In this document: positions 54,126 to 64,000 of the stretch, piece by piece | How positions within the stretch are numbered: the first letter of the stretch is position 1 | Layout of the letters: the number at the start of each line of letters is the position of its first letter | NCBI GenBank assembly: GCA_945863605.1 | Contig: CAMAZP010000007.1 | Location: forward strand, 1-64,000 | From: Chitinophaga pinensis | GTDB taxonomy: Bacteria; Bacteroidota; Bacteroidia; Flavobacteriales_D; Crocinitomicaceae | Direction: 5' to 3' | DNA: 64,000 nt | Translations under genes and position numbers: made by a program | Notes under the pieces: model-generated | What the model was told of the DNA's origin: nothing | The model's database searches: none | The model's input: only the letters and a program-made list of their open reading frames with translations

Positions 54126-55628
54126 ATGGGAGTAGTTCAAAAAGAAGCAATCAAAACAACCGTTTTATCTTTTATTGGTTTGTCCTTAGGATATGTTAAT
54201 AAAGCGATTTTGTTTATTGCTCTATTAACGGTTGAGCAAGTAGGTTTAATGAATTTGATAATAACAGTTGGGTTGCTTTTTGCTCAACTTTCAAACTTGG
54301 GTTCAATTTATTCTACTTGGCGTTTTTTTCCATTTTTCAGAAATGAGGCAAAAAATCATTATGGATTTCTACTGATGAACATGCTTATTGTTATTATTGG
54401 AATCATAATTTTTACAATCTTAATTCTACTTTTCAACCAATCCATTATTAATTTTTACTCAGAAAAATCTAAACTTTTTACACACTATTATTTGTGGATT
54501 ATTCCACTCGGTATTGCCAATATTTTCTTTATGCTTTTTGAAAGTTATTTACGTGGTTTATATAAGAATGTATTGCCTGTTTTTTTACAAGAAATCTTTT
54601 TGAGGGTTTTGATTTTTATATTACTCCTTCTGTTAGCAGCAAAATTTATTGATTTTAATCAATTTTTCATAGCGCACGCATTAGTGTACTTCATTCCATG
54701 TATTGTGTTATTGATTTATTTAATTCGCTTGAAAGAATTGAAATTTTCTTTGAAATCCATAACTATACCTCGAAGATTTAGAAAAATATTGGTGATATTC
54801 AGTATGATGAGTTACTTGAACAGTTTGGCAACTTTACTTGTGATTTCAATGGACGCGATGATGATTGCTTCGTTTATCGGATTGGAAGCAACAGGAGTTT
54901 ACACAACTATTATTTATTTGACAAGTGCGCTAATGGTTCCTTATCGTGCGATTGTTCGTGTGAGCTCTACATTGGTTGCAAAGTACTGGCAGAAAAGAGA
55001 TATGATTGGGATGAAGGATATTTATCAAAGATCTTCTTCCATTGGTTTAATAATTGGTTTACTTGGTTTCTTAGTGATTTATTCACCAATAAATGAGTTA
55101 TTTTCTTTCATACCTGCATATAAATCTGGAATAAATGTATTTGTAATTTTAATGATTGGTAAAATTTTTGATATGTACAGCGGATTGAATGGTACGATTT
55201 TTTCAACTTCTAAAAGTTTCAGGTATGACTTGATTTTTACAATTATTTTGTGTGGTTTGGTTTACGGTTTAAATATTATTTTGATTCCAAAATATGGAAT
55301 AGATGGAGCTGCTATATCAACAAGTTTTGCATATATCGTTTACAATGTCTTACGCTGTGGATTTGTTTACTATTTATTTGGTTTACAACCATTTAATATT
55401 AAACAGATAAGGTTAATAAGTTTGTTTTCCATGAATGTTTTACTTTACTACTTTATAAACCATTATGAATTATTTTATAATTGGAACACGCTACTTGTTA
55501 TAATTATTAAAGAAATTATTATATTTTTAGGTTTTATTGTTCCAATTTGGTTGTTTAATTTAGAACCAGAAATTGTAAATTTTACAAAAAACACCTATCA
55601 AAAATGGTTTACTCCTACAAGAAAGTAA
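54126..55628 (+). CDS. Polysaccharide flippase (MOP superfamily)
   Basis: 500 residues, about fourteen membrane helices. The order (FIGLSLGYVNKAILFIALLTVEQVGLMNLI, a long loop-free helix series, NGTIFSTSKSFRYDLIFTIILCGLVYGLNIILIPKYGIDGAAIST) is that of Wzx/MurJ-like lipid-linked oligosaccharide flippases. It would turn lipid-linked sugars to the periplasmic face. No glycosyltransferases are nearby. It is followed by a small secreted barrel-like protein 21 bases later. Confidence 0.87.
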   Translation: MGVVQKEAIKTTVLSFIGLSLGYVNKAILFIALLTVEQVGLMNLIITVGLLFAQLSNLGSIYSTWRFFPFFRNEAKNHYGFLLMNMLIVIIGIIIFTILILLFNQSIINFYSEKSKLFTHYYLWIIPLGIANIFFMLFESYLRGLYKNVLPVFLQEIFLRVLIFILLLLLAAKFIDFNQFFIAHALVYFIPCIVLLIYLIRLKELKFSLKSITIPRRFRKILVIFSMMSYLNSLATLLVISMDAMMIASFIGLEATGVYTTIIYLTSALMVPYRAIVRVSSTLVAKYWQKRDMIGMKDIYQRSSSIGLIIGLLGFLVIYSPINELFSFIPAYKSGINVFVILMIGKIFDMYSGLNGTIFSTSKSFRYDLIFTIILCGLVYGLNIILIPKYGIDGAAISTSFAYIVYNVLRCGFVYYLFGLQPFNIKQIRLISLFSMNVLLYYFINHYELFYNWNTLLVIIIKEIIIFLGFIVPIWLFNLEPEIVNFTKNTYQKWFTPTRK

Positions 55629-55649
55629 ATTATTAAACGTTATCATTCC

Positions 55650-56309
55650 ATGAAAGCAATAATTAGCATTGTATTATTCACTTTTTTTATTGAAAAGTGT
55701 TACACACAAATAGAATTTGATGACTCTTTCACTTTTGAAATCGGACTTCCGAATTCATTCACTAATAAGGCAAACAAAGACATAATGCAAGGTCTTGTTT
55801 GTGTTGCTCCTCAATATCAGTTTGCTACAAAATTTGGTTTAGCTATCGGTTTCGGTCTTCATTACACTTATTTTAATATTAACGAATTCCGTGTCTCTCA
55901 AAAAGTTTTTGGTGGAATTCACTCAGGTGCAGGATATTTAAAGTTAAGTCATGAGAAATTTTGGACTGATTTAATTGGAACAGACATTGGAATTAAACTA
56001 GGTTATTTAGAGAGTTTTGTTAACACAGATTTATTGCGTGCAAAGGGTTTAAAATTTGAACGTAGACAATCAATACTAATCGAGCCAACATTTGCTTTTG
56101 TGTTAGCATCTGATGTAAATGCATCTTATCGCTTTGTTATTTCTTATCCATTTTATGGATATTCATTTTCACCTAAATTGATAGGAATAGATTCTAATAC
56201 TGGTTACACTCAAGCTGAATTAGCTAAAAAAAATTCATTTTTAACTGTTGGATTTGGATATACTCACTACTTTAATGGTAAAAAGAGTACTTCAGGCAAT
56301 GAAGATTAA
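55650..56309 (+). CDS. Exported barrel-like protein of unknown function
   Basis: 219 residues; leader MKAIISIVLFTFFIEKCYTQ. Aromatic-ended strands (GLVCVAPQYQFATKFGLAIGFGLHYTYFNI, SYRFVISYPFYGYSF, FLTVGFGYTHYFNG) suggest an outer-membrane barrel. It lies behind the flippase gene and convergent with tamL, four bases apart. No family is recognised. Confidence 0.75.
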   Translation: MKAIISIVLFTFFIEKCYTQIEFDDSFTFEIGLPNSFTNKANKDIMQGLVCVAPQYQFATKFGLAIGFGLHYTYFNINEFRVSQKVFGGIHSGAGYLKLSHEKFWTDLIGTDIGIKLGYLESFVNTDLLRAKGLKFERRQSILIEPTFAFVLASDVNASYRFVISYPFYGYSFSPKLIGIDSNTGYTQAELAKKNSFLTVGFGYTHYFNGKKSTSGNED

Positions 56310-56313
56310 AAAC

Positions 56314-59049
56314 TTAAAATGGATAACCTATTCCAAAATTAATTGAAGGTACAAATGGCTTAGGCATAATTTTCTTTACTTGATCTAAAGTCAAACCAAA
56401 TGCTGTCATTCCCTCTTGATAATATGTTTTTCTAAAATTTTCTTTACTAAATAAATCTTGGAACACCCATCGTGCTCCATCTGCAAATGCAGGATTATAT
56501 ATCGGGAATCCGAAATCTAAACGAATGATAAAGAAATCCAAATCCATTCGAATACCAGCTCCAGCTGCTAAAGCAATTTGTGGTAAAAAGGTCTTGAATT
56601 TAAACTGACTTCCTATTCGACTTTGTTCCTCTTTGTAGGTCCAAATGTTTCCAAAATCTGTAAAAACTGCACCTTTCAAAAGTGAACCCATTGAAAAACG
56701 ATATTCAAACGAACCACCAATTCGAATGTCGGCTATTTGAGTTGATAATCGATTGGTATCTAAGTGATACTTGTAAGCTCCTGGACCTAAAGAACGTGCT
56801 CTCCAACCTCTATTATCATTTGATCCACCAGCGAAAAAGCTGTAATCATAAGGCATTGAAGTCTTCGTGTTTCCATAAGGTATTCCAAATCCTGCGTTTA
56901 ATTTAACGTGACCAGATGTATTATGAGGTAATAATCTTGTTAGTATATACTGATTGTCAAAACGTACAAATTGAGAGTAAGGCAAATTATTAAATAAATG
57001 CTGATTATTTGCTGTATCTTGACGCTCTTTGAATAATGAAAGTGTGTTTCCTGCAGCGTCTAAAGTTGCTGTATAGTAAATTCCAGCATTTAAAAAGCGT
57101 TTTTTGCCGTCTTTGAAGTCCTTATCTTTGTTGTTGTATTCAAAACTGAATTTCATATCTTGCCAAATAAATTGATTGCTATAAGTGTTTGTTAAAAACA
57201 CATCATTAATTTGGTTCAATTGATTTGTGAAACCAGCGCTTTTATCGATATTCACGAATTTAATAACCGAAGCACCAGGTAAACCAATTTGAAAAATTTG
57301 AGTCTTACCAACCAAAAATTTCCATAAGTAGTTGAGCTGAAAAACTCGTCTGTCGAAAATGTCACGGTTTTCCCAGTTCATAGCTAATGCCATCAAAGTT
57401 CGTGGTTTTTGACGTTTAGACATCTTAGTCACAGGAACAGGAAATAATCCAGGAACATCAAACTTAATACTTGGACCAATTTCAAAAGTATTAAACGTCC
57501 GTGAACGTGTATTGTCATCAAAAACTTGTGGTTGAGATTCAAAACCACCACCAATCGAAACTGTCAATTTTTGTGCACCTTTTGCTAAATTTTTGTTAGT
57601 GTAATTAACTGAAGCAGAGACTCCTAACAAACCATAAGATGTTGTGAACTTAGGTTCAAATCCAAAAGAATTTCTTTCCGCAGCTTGAAGAAAATAATGC
57701 ACATCAACTTTGTTAGTCCCCGGAATTTCAACTATTTCAGTTTTTATGGAAGTAAAAATCCCTAATTGATTCAAACTACGATAACTTCTATCCAAATAAT
57801 ATTCTTTGTACTTGTTGGTGTGCTCTAAATAATTCTGAAGCTCTAATAAACTTGGACGCACCCACGGACTTTTTCCATTATATGTTACAATTATTTCTCT
57901 GTAAGGATCCTTACTACCTTTAGGTAACATTTTTTGCTTCAATTTCTTATTCGAATAATTTATTTCTTTGTATCGAACAGTATCGAGCGTAATCAAGTAT
58001 TTTTCAAACTTTGGATTTCTGTTACTGTAAATTTCTCTTTTATTAAGTTCTTTATAAAATTCTCCTTTATAGTTCAAGGTATCAGCCAAGTGAAAATAAA
58101 CATCATTGATTATTGTTGATTTAAATGGCACTCGAATAAGTGAATCCTTTTTATTAGGAGCAGGAACATATCGGTCTTCGAACTTCATTACTAGATTAAC
58201 TTTCATAGTAGTTTTGAAAGTATCAGCTAAAAATTTAATATTGGAGCTATAAAATTTATAGATTTCCTCATCGCGCATGAATTTTGCAACCGTTTCGCGA
58301 TACTCGTCTAAATAGCTTATATCAAAAGGTTTTTCAATTAAAGGGTTTTCTCCAATTCCATCGATTGTTCGTTTTAAAAAAGTATTGTATTTAGCTAAAA
58401 TTAGTGAAGACCCTACTACTTTAACTGAATCTATTAAATATACTGGCCCTGATTTTATGTCGTAGGTTGGAATTGCAAATCGTTTCTTTTCATTAAATTC
58501 TACTGATGCGCTAATAGAGCTATAATAATATCCGCTTTTTTTGAGGTACAATCCTAATTGTTCAACACTTTTGTTGTAAAGAATCGTGTCAAATACGATT
58601 GGTTTTTGGCCAAATTTATACTTGATTCGTTCACGAAATAGCACTTTATCATAAACGGTGTCTTTGTAAATTTTTTCTGTGTATTCAGTTCTTTGCTTTT
58701 TGCGTGCTTTTTCTATTCTATTTTCATTAATTTCCTTGGTCCTTAACTTTTTACGCTCGACTTTTAGATAAAAATGATTGATTTTTTTTTCTTTTTTAGT
58801 TGCAACTATTGCAGAATCTATTGAATTGAAAATGCGCAACTTAAAATTTATCCCTAGTGTTTTTTGATTGGGTTGTTGGCGAATTATTGGCAAAACATCG
58901 TCTATTAAAATCGCTTTGTTGTCAATGTTAACAATATTAGCCTTGAGCAAATAACGTTTTTCGGGAACATTGCGTGTGATATTACAAGCGCTCAAAACGA
59001 GCAACAACAAGAGTAGATTTATATTTTGTAATTTCGCTTTTTTCAACAT
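56314..59049 (-). CDS. tamL: Translocation and assembly module lipoprotein TamL (BamA/TamA family)
   Basis: 911 residues from ATG 59049; the longer frame from 59100 hides the lipobox LLLLVLSAC. Periplasmic POTRA-like repeats occupy about 30-480, with long Lys/Glu-rich inserts, followed by a 16-strand barrel (FFAGGSNDNRGWRARSLGPGAY, AALAAGAGIRMDLDFFIIRLDFGFPIYNP) ending SINFGIGYPF. In Bacteroidota, TamL takes the place of TamA beside TamB in outer-membrane or surface-protein assembly. It is divergent from a TrmH-type gene, an order common in the group as I recall. Confidence 0.9.
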   Translation of the reverse strand: MLKKAKLQNINLLLLLLVLSACNITRNVPEKRYLLKANIVNIDNKAILIDDVLPIIRQQPNQKTLGINFKLRIFNSIDSAIVATKKEKKINHFYLKVERKKLRTKEINENRIEKARKKQRTEYTEKIYKDTVYDKVLFRERIKYKFGQKPIVFDTILYNKSVEQLGLYLKKSGYYYSSISASVEFNEKKRFAIPTYDIKSGPVYLIDSVKVVGSSLILAKYNTFLKRTIDGIGENPLIEKPFDISYLDEYRETVAKFMRDEEIYKFYSSNIKFLADTFKTTMKVNLVMKFEDRYVPAPNKKDSLIRVPFKSTIINDVYFHLADTLNYKGEFYKELNKREIYSNRNPKFEKYLITLDTVRYKEINYSNKKLKQKMLPKGSKDPYREIIVTYNGKSPWVRPSLLELQNYLEHTNKYKEYYLDRSYRSLNQLGIFTSIKTEIVEIPGTNKVDVHYFLQAAERNSFGFEPKFTTSYGLLGVSASVNYTNKNLAKGAQKLTVSIGGGFESQPQVFDDNTRSRTFNTFEIGPSIKFDVPGLFPVPVTKMSKRQKPRTLMALAMNWENRDIFDRRVFQLNYLWKFLVGKTQIFQIGLPGASVIKFVNIDKSAGFTNQLNQINDVFLTNTYSNQFIWQDMKFSFEYNNKDKDFKDGKKRFLNAGIYYTATLDAAGNTLSLFKERQDTANNQHLFNNLPYSQFVRFDNQYILTRLLPHNTSGHVKLNAGFGIPYGNTKTSMPYDYSFFAGGSNDNRGWRARSLGPGAYKYHLDTNRLSTQIADIRIGGSFEYRFSMGSLLKGAVFTDFGNIWTYKEEQSRIGSQFKFKTFLPQIALAAGAGIRMDLDFFIIRLDFGFPIYNPAFADGARWVFQDLFSKENFRKTYYQEGMTAFGLTLDQVKKIMPKPFVPSINFGIGYPF

Positions 59050-59079
59050 ATTTAAGATTGCAAATTTAACATTATTCAC

Positions 59080-59823
59080 TTGGAAACAATTTCGAATCAA
59101 AAGATTAAATGGATTAAGTCACTTCACCTCAAAAAAAACAGGGAAAAAGAAAACCTCTATATCGTAGAAGGTGAAAAAATAGTGAATGAGTTAATTCAAA
59201 ATTTTCCGGAATTGATTCGTTTGATTGTTTGTAAAGGTTCATTTGCAGAAAAATCTTTGGAACTAAAAGCAATCCGAAAAGAGTTCGTTTTTCAAGCAAA
59301 TACGGAGGAAATGGAACGGATTTCGACTCTAAATACCGCCTCAACTGTTCTTGCTGTCGTTGAAAAATTTCAAACTAAAGCTATTGATGCTTCAAAAAGT
59401 TTGTTGCTCTTAGATGGCATCCAAGACCCTGGAAATTTAGGGACGATTATTCGCACAGCAGATTGGTTCGGAATTGACCAAATTTTATGTTCACCAACAA
59501 CTGTGGAATTATACAATTCAAAAACACTTCAAGCGACGATGGGCAGTTTTATGCGCGTCAATGTACAATATGAAGACCTAAAACCCTTTCTTATTGAAAA
59601 TCAAGAAAAAGTTTACGCTGCATTAATGGATGGAATTCCGTATCAACAGATTTCAAAAGAAAACGTTGAAATTATTATTCTTGGAAATGAGGGAAATGGT
59701 ATAAGTCAGGCGTTAATTCCATTACTAAAAAACCAAATAACAATAAAAGGTAAAGGGAAGGCCGAATCTCTGAATGTTGGAGTCGCTTGTGGAATATTAT
59801 TGAGTTATTTTTTTAGTAATTAA
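59080..59823 (+). CDS. TrmH/SpoU-family RNA 2'-O-methyltransferase
   Basis: 247 residues, starting at TTG 59080 because no ATG fits; the next in-frame Met would lose the substrate-binding start. The SPOUT trefoil knot motifs are clear: LLLDGIQDPGNLGTIIRTADWFGI (about 107-130), ILGNEGNGIS and the final SLNVGVACGILLSYF. The N-terminal 95 residues are the L30e-like RNA-binding domain (KIKWIKSLHLKKNREKENLYIVEGEKIV). It methylates ribose in rRNA or tRNA; the target is not known. Confidence 0.9.
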   Translation: METISNQKIKWIKSLHLKKNREKENLYIVEGEKIVNELIQNFPELIRLIVCKGSFAEKSLELKAIRKEFVFQANTEEMERISTLNTASTVLAVVEKFQTKAIDASKSLLLLDGIQDPGNLGTIIRTADWFGIDQILCSPTTVELYNSKTLQATMGSFMRVNVQYEDLKPFLIENQEKVYAALMDGIPYQQISKENVEIIILGNEGNGISQALIPLLKNQITIKGKGKAESLNVGVACGILLSYFFSN

Positions 59824-60114
59824 TTTAAGATTAAAGAAAATAATTGAAACTATCTTATTTTTGAAAATAAATATTTTCAATTATACTATTTCTCAAAAGT
59901 TACAATGTTTTTTTTCAGCTCAAATTTACTTACCATAGTAAAAAATTATTTTGTTAACTAAAGCTATAAAATAATAGTAATATAAAAGCAACTTAATATA
60001 GATTAATTCGTTGTGAAGTTTGTCAATTTTGTAATTATCATTAAAAAAAAATTGATATATTTACGTGCATTTTGAAATAAAAGTGTAAAACAAAGATTTT
60101 AATTCTCATTATTG
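59824..60114. other. Intergenic stretch before the SprB-repeat gene
   Basis: TTGAAAAT (59861-59868) and ATTTTCAA (59873-59880) form an 8-bp hairpin after the methyltransferase gene, a possible terminator without a clean T run. The rest is AT-rich with no gene. Confidence 0.45.
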
Positions 60115-63100
60115 ATGCCCAATGTATTATCTCATTTATTGGTACAATTAAAATTAATTATTCTAAAATCCTTGGAAATAAATAAATTATATATTTCAAA
60201 TAGAACAGTCAATAGCTTACAAGTAAAAACAAATAATTCGAAATTCTCTTTTGTACATTCCTGTTTATTTAAAATTGGTAACAATTCATCGTCGAAAAAA
60301 GGCTTTAAAGAAAATTCATCTTTTAAGAAAATTTTTGTTTTCGGTTTATTGTTTTTTCTATTTACAATAAGAATACACTCCCAAAATGCAATGGTTGCCT
60401 ATTCCAACCAAGTATTTTCAATTTGTCAAGGAACCATAATAGATATTCAATTTGCTCAAGGAGATTGTCCTTCACAAGACATTTATTCAATAAGCATTAA
60501 TGGTCAATCTGGAACATATCAAAACGTAACAAATGTAACAGGTTTCATAACCAATTGGGATGCTGCTAATAGGATTGTAACAATTAATACATCAAATGCT
60601 GTTGGATCAATTTGGGTAGGATTAAGTAGTTGTGGATGTTCAGTGCAAGAAACTATCGTTTACAACGTAAACCCAGCCCCAACGGTAAATCCATTAATAC
60701 AATCAATTTGTACAGGAAATACTTTTACTTACACACCTTCAGATATAACTAATGGTTCAATTCCAGTTGGCACAACCTATACTTGGACTGTAGTTGATAA
60801 TCCAAATGTTACTGGTGAATCCAATCAAGCTTCAGCTCAATCTAGTATATCCCAAACATTAACAAGTACCTCATTGATAGCTGAAACAGTAACTTATTCA
60901 GTTACTCCTACACTTGGGGCATGTAATGGTCAGACATTCAATATTGATATAACTGTAAATCCTACTACTTCTCCTTCATTTAATCCAATTGGTCCATATT
61001 GTTCAGGTGTGATAATATCCCCTTTACCAACTTCATCTTTAAATGGTATTTCTGGCACTTGGTCACCAGTATTAAATAATACAGCTACAACTAATTATAC
61101 CTTTACACCAACCTCTAATTCTGCTCCTGTTTGTGCATCAAATCTAAACATAACATTAACAATTAATCCTGTAGTAACCGGTACAGACGTAATCTCCTCA
61201 TGTACTCCTCTAACTTGGATTGATGGTACAACCTATACCACTAGTAACTCCTCTGCAACTTTTACAATTACAGGTGGAGCTGCAACGGGTTGTGACAGCT
61301 TGGTGACACTCAACTTTACCTTATTGCCATCATCAAGTGGGGTTGATATCCAAACAGCATGTGATTCATATACTTGGATAGATGGAGTTACCTATACTAA
61401 CAGCACCTCAACAGCAATTTTCAATATTATTGGTGGAGCTATAAATGGGTGTGATAGTTTAATTACATTAAATTTAATTATAACACCTTCAACTTCATCA
61501 ACTTTGACAGTTTCACAATGTGTTAACTACAATTGGAATTCTAACGGACAAAATTATACGGTAAGTGGGATATATACGAATACAATTGGGTGTAATACTG
61601 ATATTTTGGATTTAACAATATTACCAACATCTCAATCTTCAACAAACTTAACAATTTGTTCTGCTCAACTACCTTATCAATGGAATGGATTAACATTTTT
61701 GAATTCAGGATCACAAACAGCAACTTTAGTTTCTTTAAGTAATGGATGTGATTCGTTAGCAACATTAAATCTAACAGTAAATCAATCAACTTCAAATACT
61801 ACAACTGTAGTTGCTTGTGATACATATACTTGGGCTTTAAATAATGTGACTTATACAACTTCAGGAATATATACAGTTGTAAATGGTTGTGATACAGAAA
61901 CTTTGAACTTAACAATCAATAATTCTCCAACACTTGGTGGGTTAGTAGTTACGGATGTTTCTTGTAATGGATTAACAGATGGTAGTGTTTTATTTACTAC
62001 TTTGGGAGGAACACCTTCATATATCATTTCTCCATCACCAACTAATTTAAGTGCTGGAACATATATTTTTACAATTACGGATGCAAATCAGTGTTTCTAT
62101 AATTCAACTGTTACAATAAATGAACCTACAGTACTAATTTCTCAAGTTGCAAATACAGTAATTACATATAGCGGTGGAACTTCAACAGTTACAATTGGTG
62201 CAACAGGCGGAACACCTGCTTATGTTGGAACAGGAAGTTTTAATGTGACGGCAGGAACTTACACTTATACAGTAACTGATGCGAATGGTTGTACAACCGA
62301 TACAACATTAACGATTACAGAACCTCTTCCATTAACAGTTACAGCGACTGGATTAAACGCAGCTTGTTTTGGTGATTTGGTTCCTGTTAGTGTTGTAGGT
62401 AATGGTGGAACACCACCTTACATAGGTGATGGAACTTTCAATGTTGGCGCTGGAACTTATACATATACGATTACGGATTTCTATGGTAATACAGCTTCTA
62501 CTTCAATCACAATTACACAACCAACAGCTTTAGTGGCTAGTTGTAACCCAGTATTAAATGCCTTAGCTTGTAACTATGATTCTACATTGGTAACAGTAAG
62601 TGCAATCGGTGGAACAGGAATTCTTAGTGGCATCGGAACTTTCAATGAAGGGTTAGGTATACATTCTTACATTGTTACAGATGCTAACGGATGTCAGGTT
62701 ACAACTTCGGTAACAATCACCGCACCTCCTGCAATCGTAACAAGCGTTTCTATTCAAGACGTTTATTGTAGTGGAGGAACCGGTTCAATTGATTTAACAA
62801 TTTCAGGTGGAGTAGGACCTTATAATGTAATATGGGATGGAACTGTATTTACGGAGGATTTAGCTGCTGTTGTAGCAGGAACATATGTGGCAGAAATAAC
62901 AGATGCTAATGGTTGTCTTGCTATACAATCCGCAAATGTTGTTAATGATTTCAGTAATATTCCAATAGGGATAACAAATTTAACAGGAACTAATACACTA
63001 ACTTGTATAGTAACTTCAATAAATTTACAAGGATATGGTGGTTCAAATTACATTTGGAGTAATGGTACAAATTTAACAGGTGCCTCAAATAGTATCACAA

Positions 63101-64000
63101 CACCAGGAATATATACACTTAGTCTTAATGACTCAAATGGTTGTCCTAAACAAATAACAATTTCAATAAATGAAAATATAATACCACCAACAGCTGTTAT
63201 AAACAATTTAAATACGCCTCAAACAACAATTATTACTTGTTCTACACCGACAATCAATTTACAAGCTACTGGTGGAGCAAGTTATTTATGGTCTAATAAC
63301 TTAGGAACAAATTCAACTCAAAATATTTCAACAACTGGAAGTTATACTGTAACAGTTATTGGAACAAATGGCTGTACCGATACAGAAACAATAATTATAA
63401 CAAATGATATAACCCCACCGATAGCAGGTATTGTAAACAATACAGCTTCAAATACTTTAAATTGTAATTATCCGACTATAAGTTTAACAAGTATTGGAGG
63501 TGGTACTTACCAATGGAGTAATAATATGGGAACAATCCCAACAATTAATGTTACTACAGCTGGAAGTTATACTGTTACAGTTACTGGCACTAATGGATGT
63601 ACAGACACAGAAACTTTTAATATTAATTACATCCCAAATCCAAGTTTAACTGTTAGCAATATGACAATTTGTTCAGGGAATTCAGTGAGTTTAAATGCAA
63701 TTGCAACTCCTCTACTGGGTGGTACATATTATTGGAGTGGAGGTTTAGGAAATACATCAAATTCATCAATTACCTCTCCAATTCTTGGAACAAATACAAT
63801 ATATCAAGTTTATTATGAGGACCCTAATGGTTGTACAAGTAATACTGTAAATGTTACAGTTACAGTATTACAATCTCCTACCATTTCAATTTCTGGTACA
63901 ACTACATTATGTTCAGGAATAAATGGAAATCTTACAGCGATACCATCTATACCTGGCGGTACTCCAAATTGGTCTTCTAATCCAGCTGGTAATTATCCTA
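60115..64000 (+). CDS. Giant SprB-repeat / gliding-adhesin-like protein (C-terminus off window)
   Basis: The frame from ATG 60115 is open to the right edge (1295 codons). The first 75 residues are basic/Asn/Ser-rich, then the hydrophobic KKIFVFGLLFFLFTIRIHSQ acts as the leader, giving an unusually long N-region. The mature part starts CQGTIIDIQFAQGDC. From about residue 360 it has Cys/Trp repeats (CDSYTWIDGVTYTNS..., GCDSLITLNL), then several SprB-type repeats (GTPPYIGDGTFNVGAGTYTY, VTDANGC) and later WSNN/GSYTVTVTGTNGCTDTET repeats. Such proteins are exported by T9SS and serve gliding or adhesion. A sorting domain should lie to the right. Confidence 0.88.
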   Translation, partial: MPNVLSHLLVQLKLIILKSLEINKLYISNRTVNSLQVKTNNSKFSFVHSCLFKIGNNSSSKKGFKENSSFKKIFVFGLLFFLFTIRIHSQNAMVAYSNQVFSICQGTIIDIQFAQGDCPSQDIYSISINGQSGTYQNVTNVTGFITNWDAANRIVTINTSNAVGSIWVGLSSCGCSVQETIVYNVNPAPTVNPLIQSICTGNTFTYTPSDITNGSIPVGTTYTWTVVDNPNVTGESNQASAQSSISQTLTSTSLIAETVTYSVTPTLGACNGQTFNIDITVNPTTSPSFNPIGPYCSGVIISPLPTSSLNGISGTWSPVLNNTATTNYTFTPTSNSAPVCASNLNITLTINPVVTGTDVISSCTPLTWIDGTTYTTSNSSATFTITGGAATGCDSLVTLNFTLLPSSSGVDIQTACDSYTWIDGVTYTNSTSTAIFNIIGGAINGCDSLITLNLIITPSTSSTLTVSQCVNYNWNSNGQNYTVSGIYTNTIGCNTDILDLTILPTSQSSTNLTICSAQLPYQWNGLTFLNSGSQTATLVSLSNGCDSLATLNLTVNQSTSNTTTVVACDTYTWALNNVTYTTSGIYTVVNGCDTETLNLTINNSPTLGGLVVTDVSCNGLTDGSVLFTTLGGTPSYIISPSPTNLSAGTYIFTITDANQCFYNSTVTINEPTVLISQVANTVITYSGGTSTVTIGATGGTPAYVGTGSFNVTAGTYTYTVTDANGCTTDTTLTITEPLPLTVTATGLNAACFGDLVPVSVVGNGGTPPYIGDGTFNVGAGTYTYTITDFYGNTASTSITITQPTALVASCNPVLNALACNYDSTLVTVSAIGGTGILSGIGTFNEGLGIHSYIVTDANGCQVTTSVTITAPPAIVTSVSIQDVYCSGGTGSIDLTISGGVGPYNVIWDGTVFTEDLAAVVAGTYVAEITDANGCLAIQSANVVNDFSNIPIGITNLTGTNTLTCIVTSINLQGYGGSNYIWSNGTNLTGASNSITTPGIYTLSLNDSNGCPKQITISINENIIPPTAVINNLNTPQTTIITCSTPTINLQATGGASYLWSNNLGTNSTQNISTTGSYTVTVIGTNGCTDTETIIITNDITPPIAGIVNNTASNTLNCNYPTISLTSIGGGTYQWSNNMGTIPTINVTTAGSYTVTVTGTNGCTDTETFNINYIPNPSLTVSNMTICSGNSVSLNAIATPLLGGTYYWSGGLGNTSNSSITSPILGTNTIYQVYYEDPNGCTSNTVNVTVTVLQSPTISISGTTTLCSGINGNLTAIPSIPGGTPNWSSNPAGNYP

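Noticed and set aside
61541-61795. 84-codon minus-strand frame in the SprB-repeat gene
   Set aside because: Opposite to in-frame repeat units; no start context.
60261-64000. CRISPR-like periodicity in the right-hand repeats
   Set aside because: The repeats are protein-coding with irregular spacing and an open frame throughout; no CRISPR array was found in the window.

Overview
The window is AT-rich (about one third G+C by eye) and comes from a member of the Bacteroidota, most likely Flavobacteriales and perhaps near Fluviicola/Crocinitomicaceae. The evidence is a type IX secretion (T9SS) sorting tail on a secreted protease, a SprB-repeat adhesin, a TamL lipoprotein, promoters of the form TTG-N17-21-TAnnTTTG, and many leader peptides ending in Gln. 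No rRNA, tRNA, CRISPR array or complete insertion sequence was seen. Two genes run off the ends: a TonB-domain/barrel protein at the left and a SprB-repeat giant at the right.

Layout. 1-6.3 kb (minus): TonB_C-barrel protein, AsmA-like protein, serS, exported superoxide dismutase. 6.4-12.6 kb (plus): O-antigen ligase-like protein, icd, then a three-gene envelope cluster (secreted protein, DUF4403 lipoprotein, OmpA-like protein). 12.7-17.1 kb: CvpA, TadA, HI0933-type flavoprotein, asnS. 17.3-22.6 kb: an accessory island. 22.7-25.1 kb (minus): mannosyltransferase-pyrC-DUF4296 operon. 25.3-37.7 kb: Pif1-like helicase, redoxin, T9SS protease, hemW, sterol desaturase-like protein, truncated haemoglobin, giant secreted protein. 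37.7-40.3 kb (minus): TonB-dependent receptor under a TPP riboswitch, so probably a thiamin importer. 40.6-50.4 kb: queA, rlmN, dnaN, then a long minus-strand run of amino-acid dehydrogenase, NhaD antiporter, ExbB, ExbD, TonB and FolC. 50.5-64 kb: anmK, acyl-CoA dehydrogenase, ZIP transporter, flippase, tamL, a TrmH-type methyltransferase and the SprB-repeat protein.

The accessory island is the part most worth study. Its right half, on the minus strand, is a DnaB-like helicase core lacking the N-terminal domain, a retron msr-msd RNA bounded by a 10-bp a1/a2 inverted repeat, and a retron reverse transcriptase carrying both the NAxxH and VTG signatures. These are followed by a stop-broken antitoxin-like gene, an intact 49-codon paralogue of it, and a PIN-domain toxin. 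Its left half is an RtcR-like regulator (CARF-like sensor plus sigma-54 AAA+ and Fis-type HTH). It is divergent from a 157-codon gene of unknown function that has a near-consensus -24/-12 promoter 31 bases before its start codon. That pair looks like an rtcR-rtcBA arrangement in which the RNA-repair genes are replaced by one small NTF2-like protein. An eroded antitoxin relic lies at 44.5 kb.
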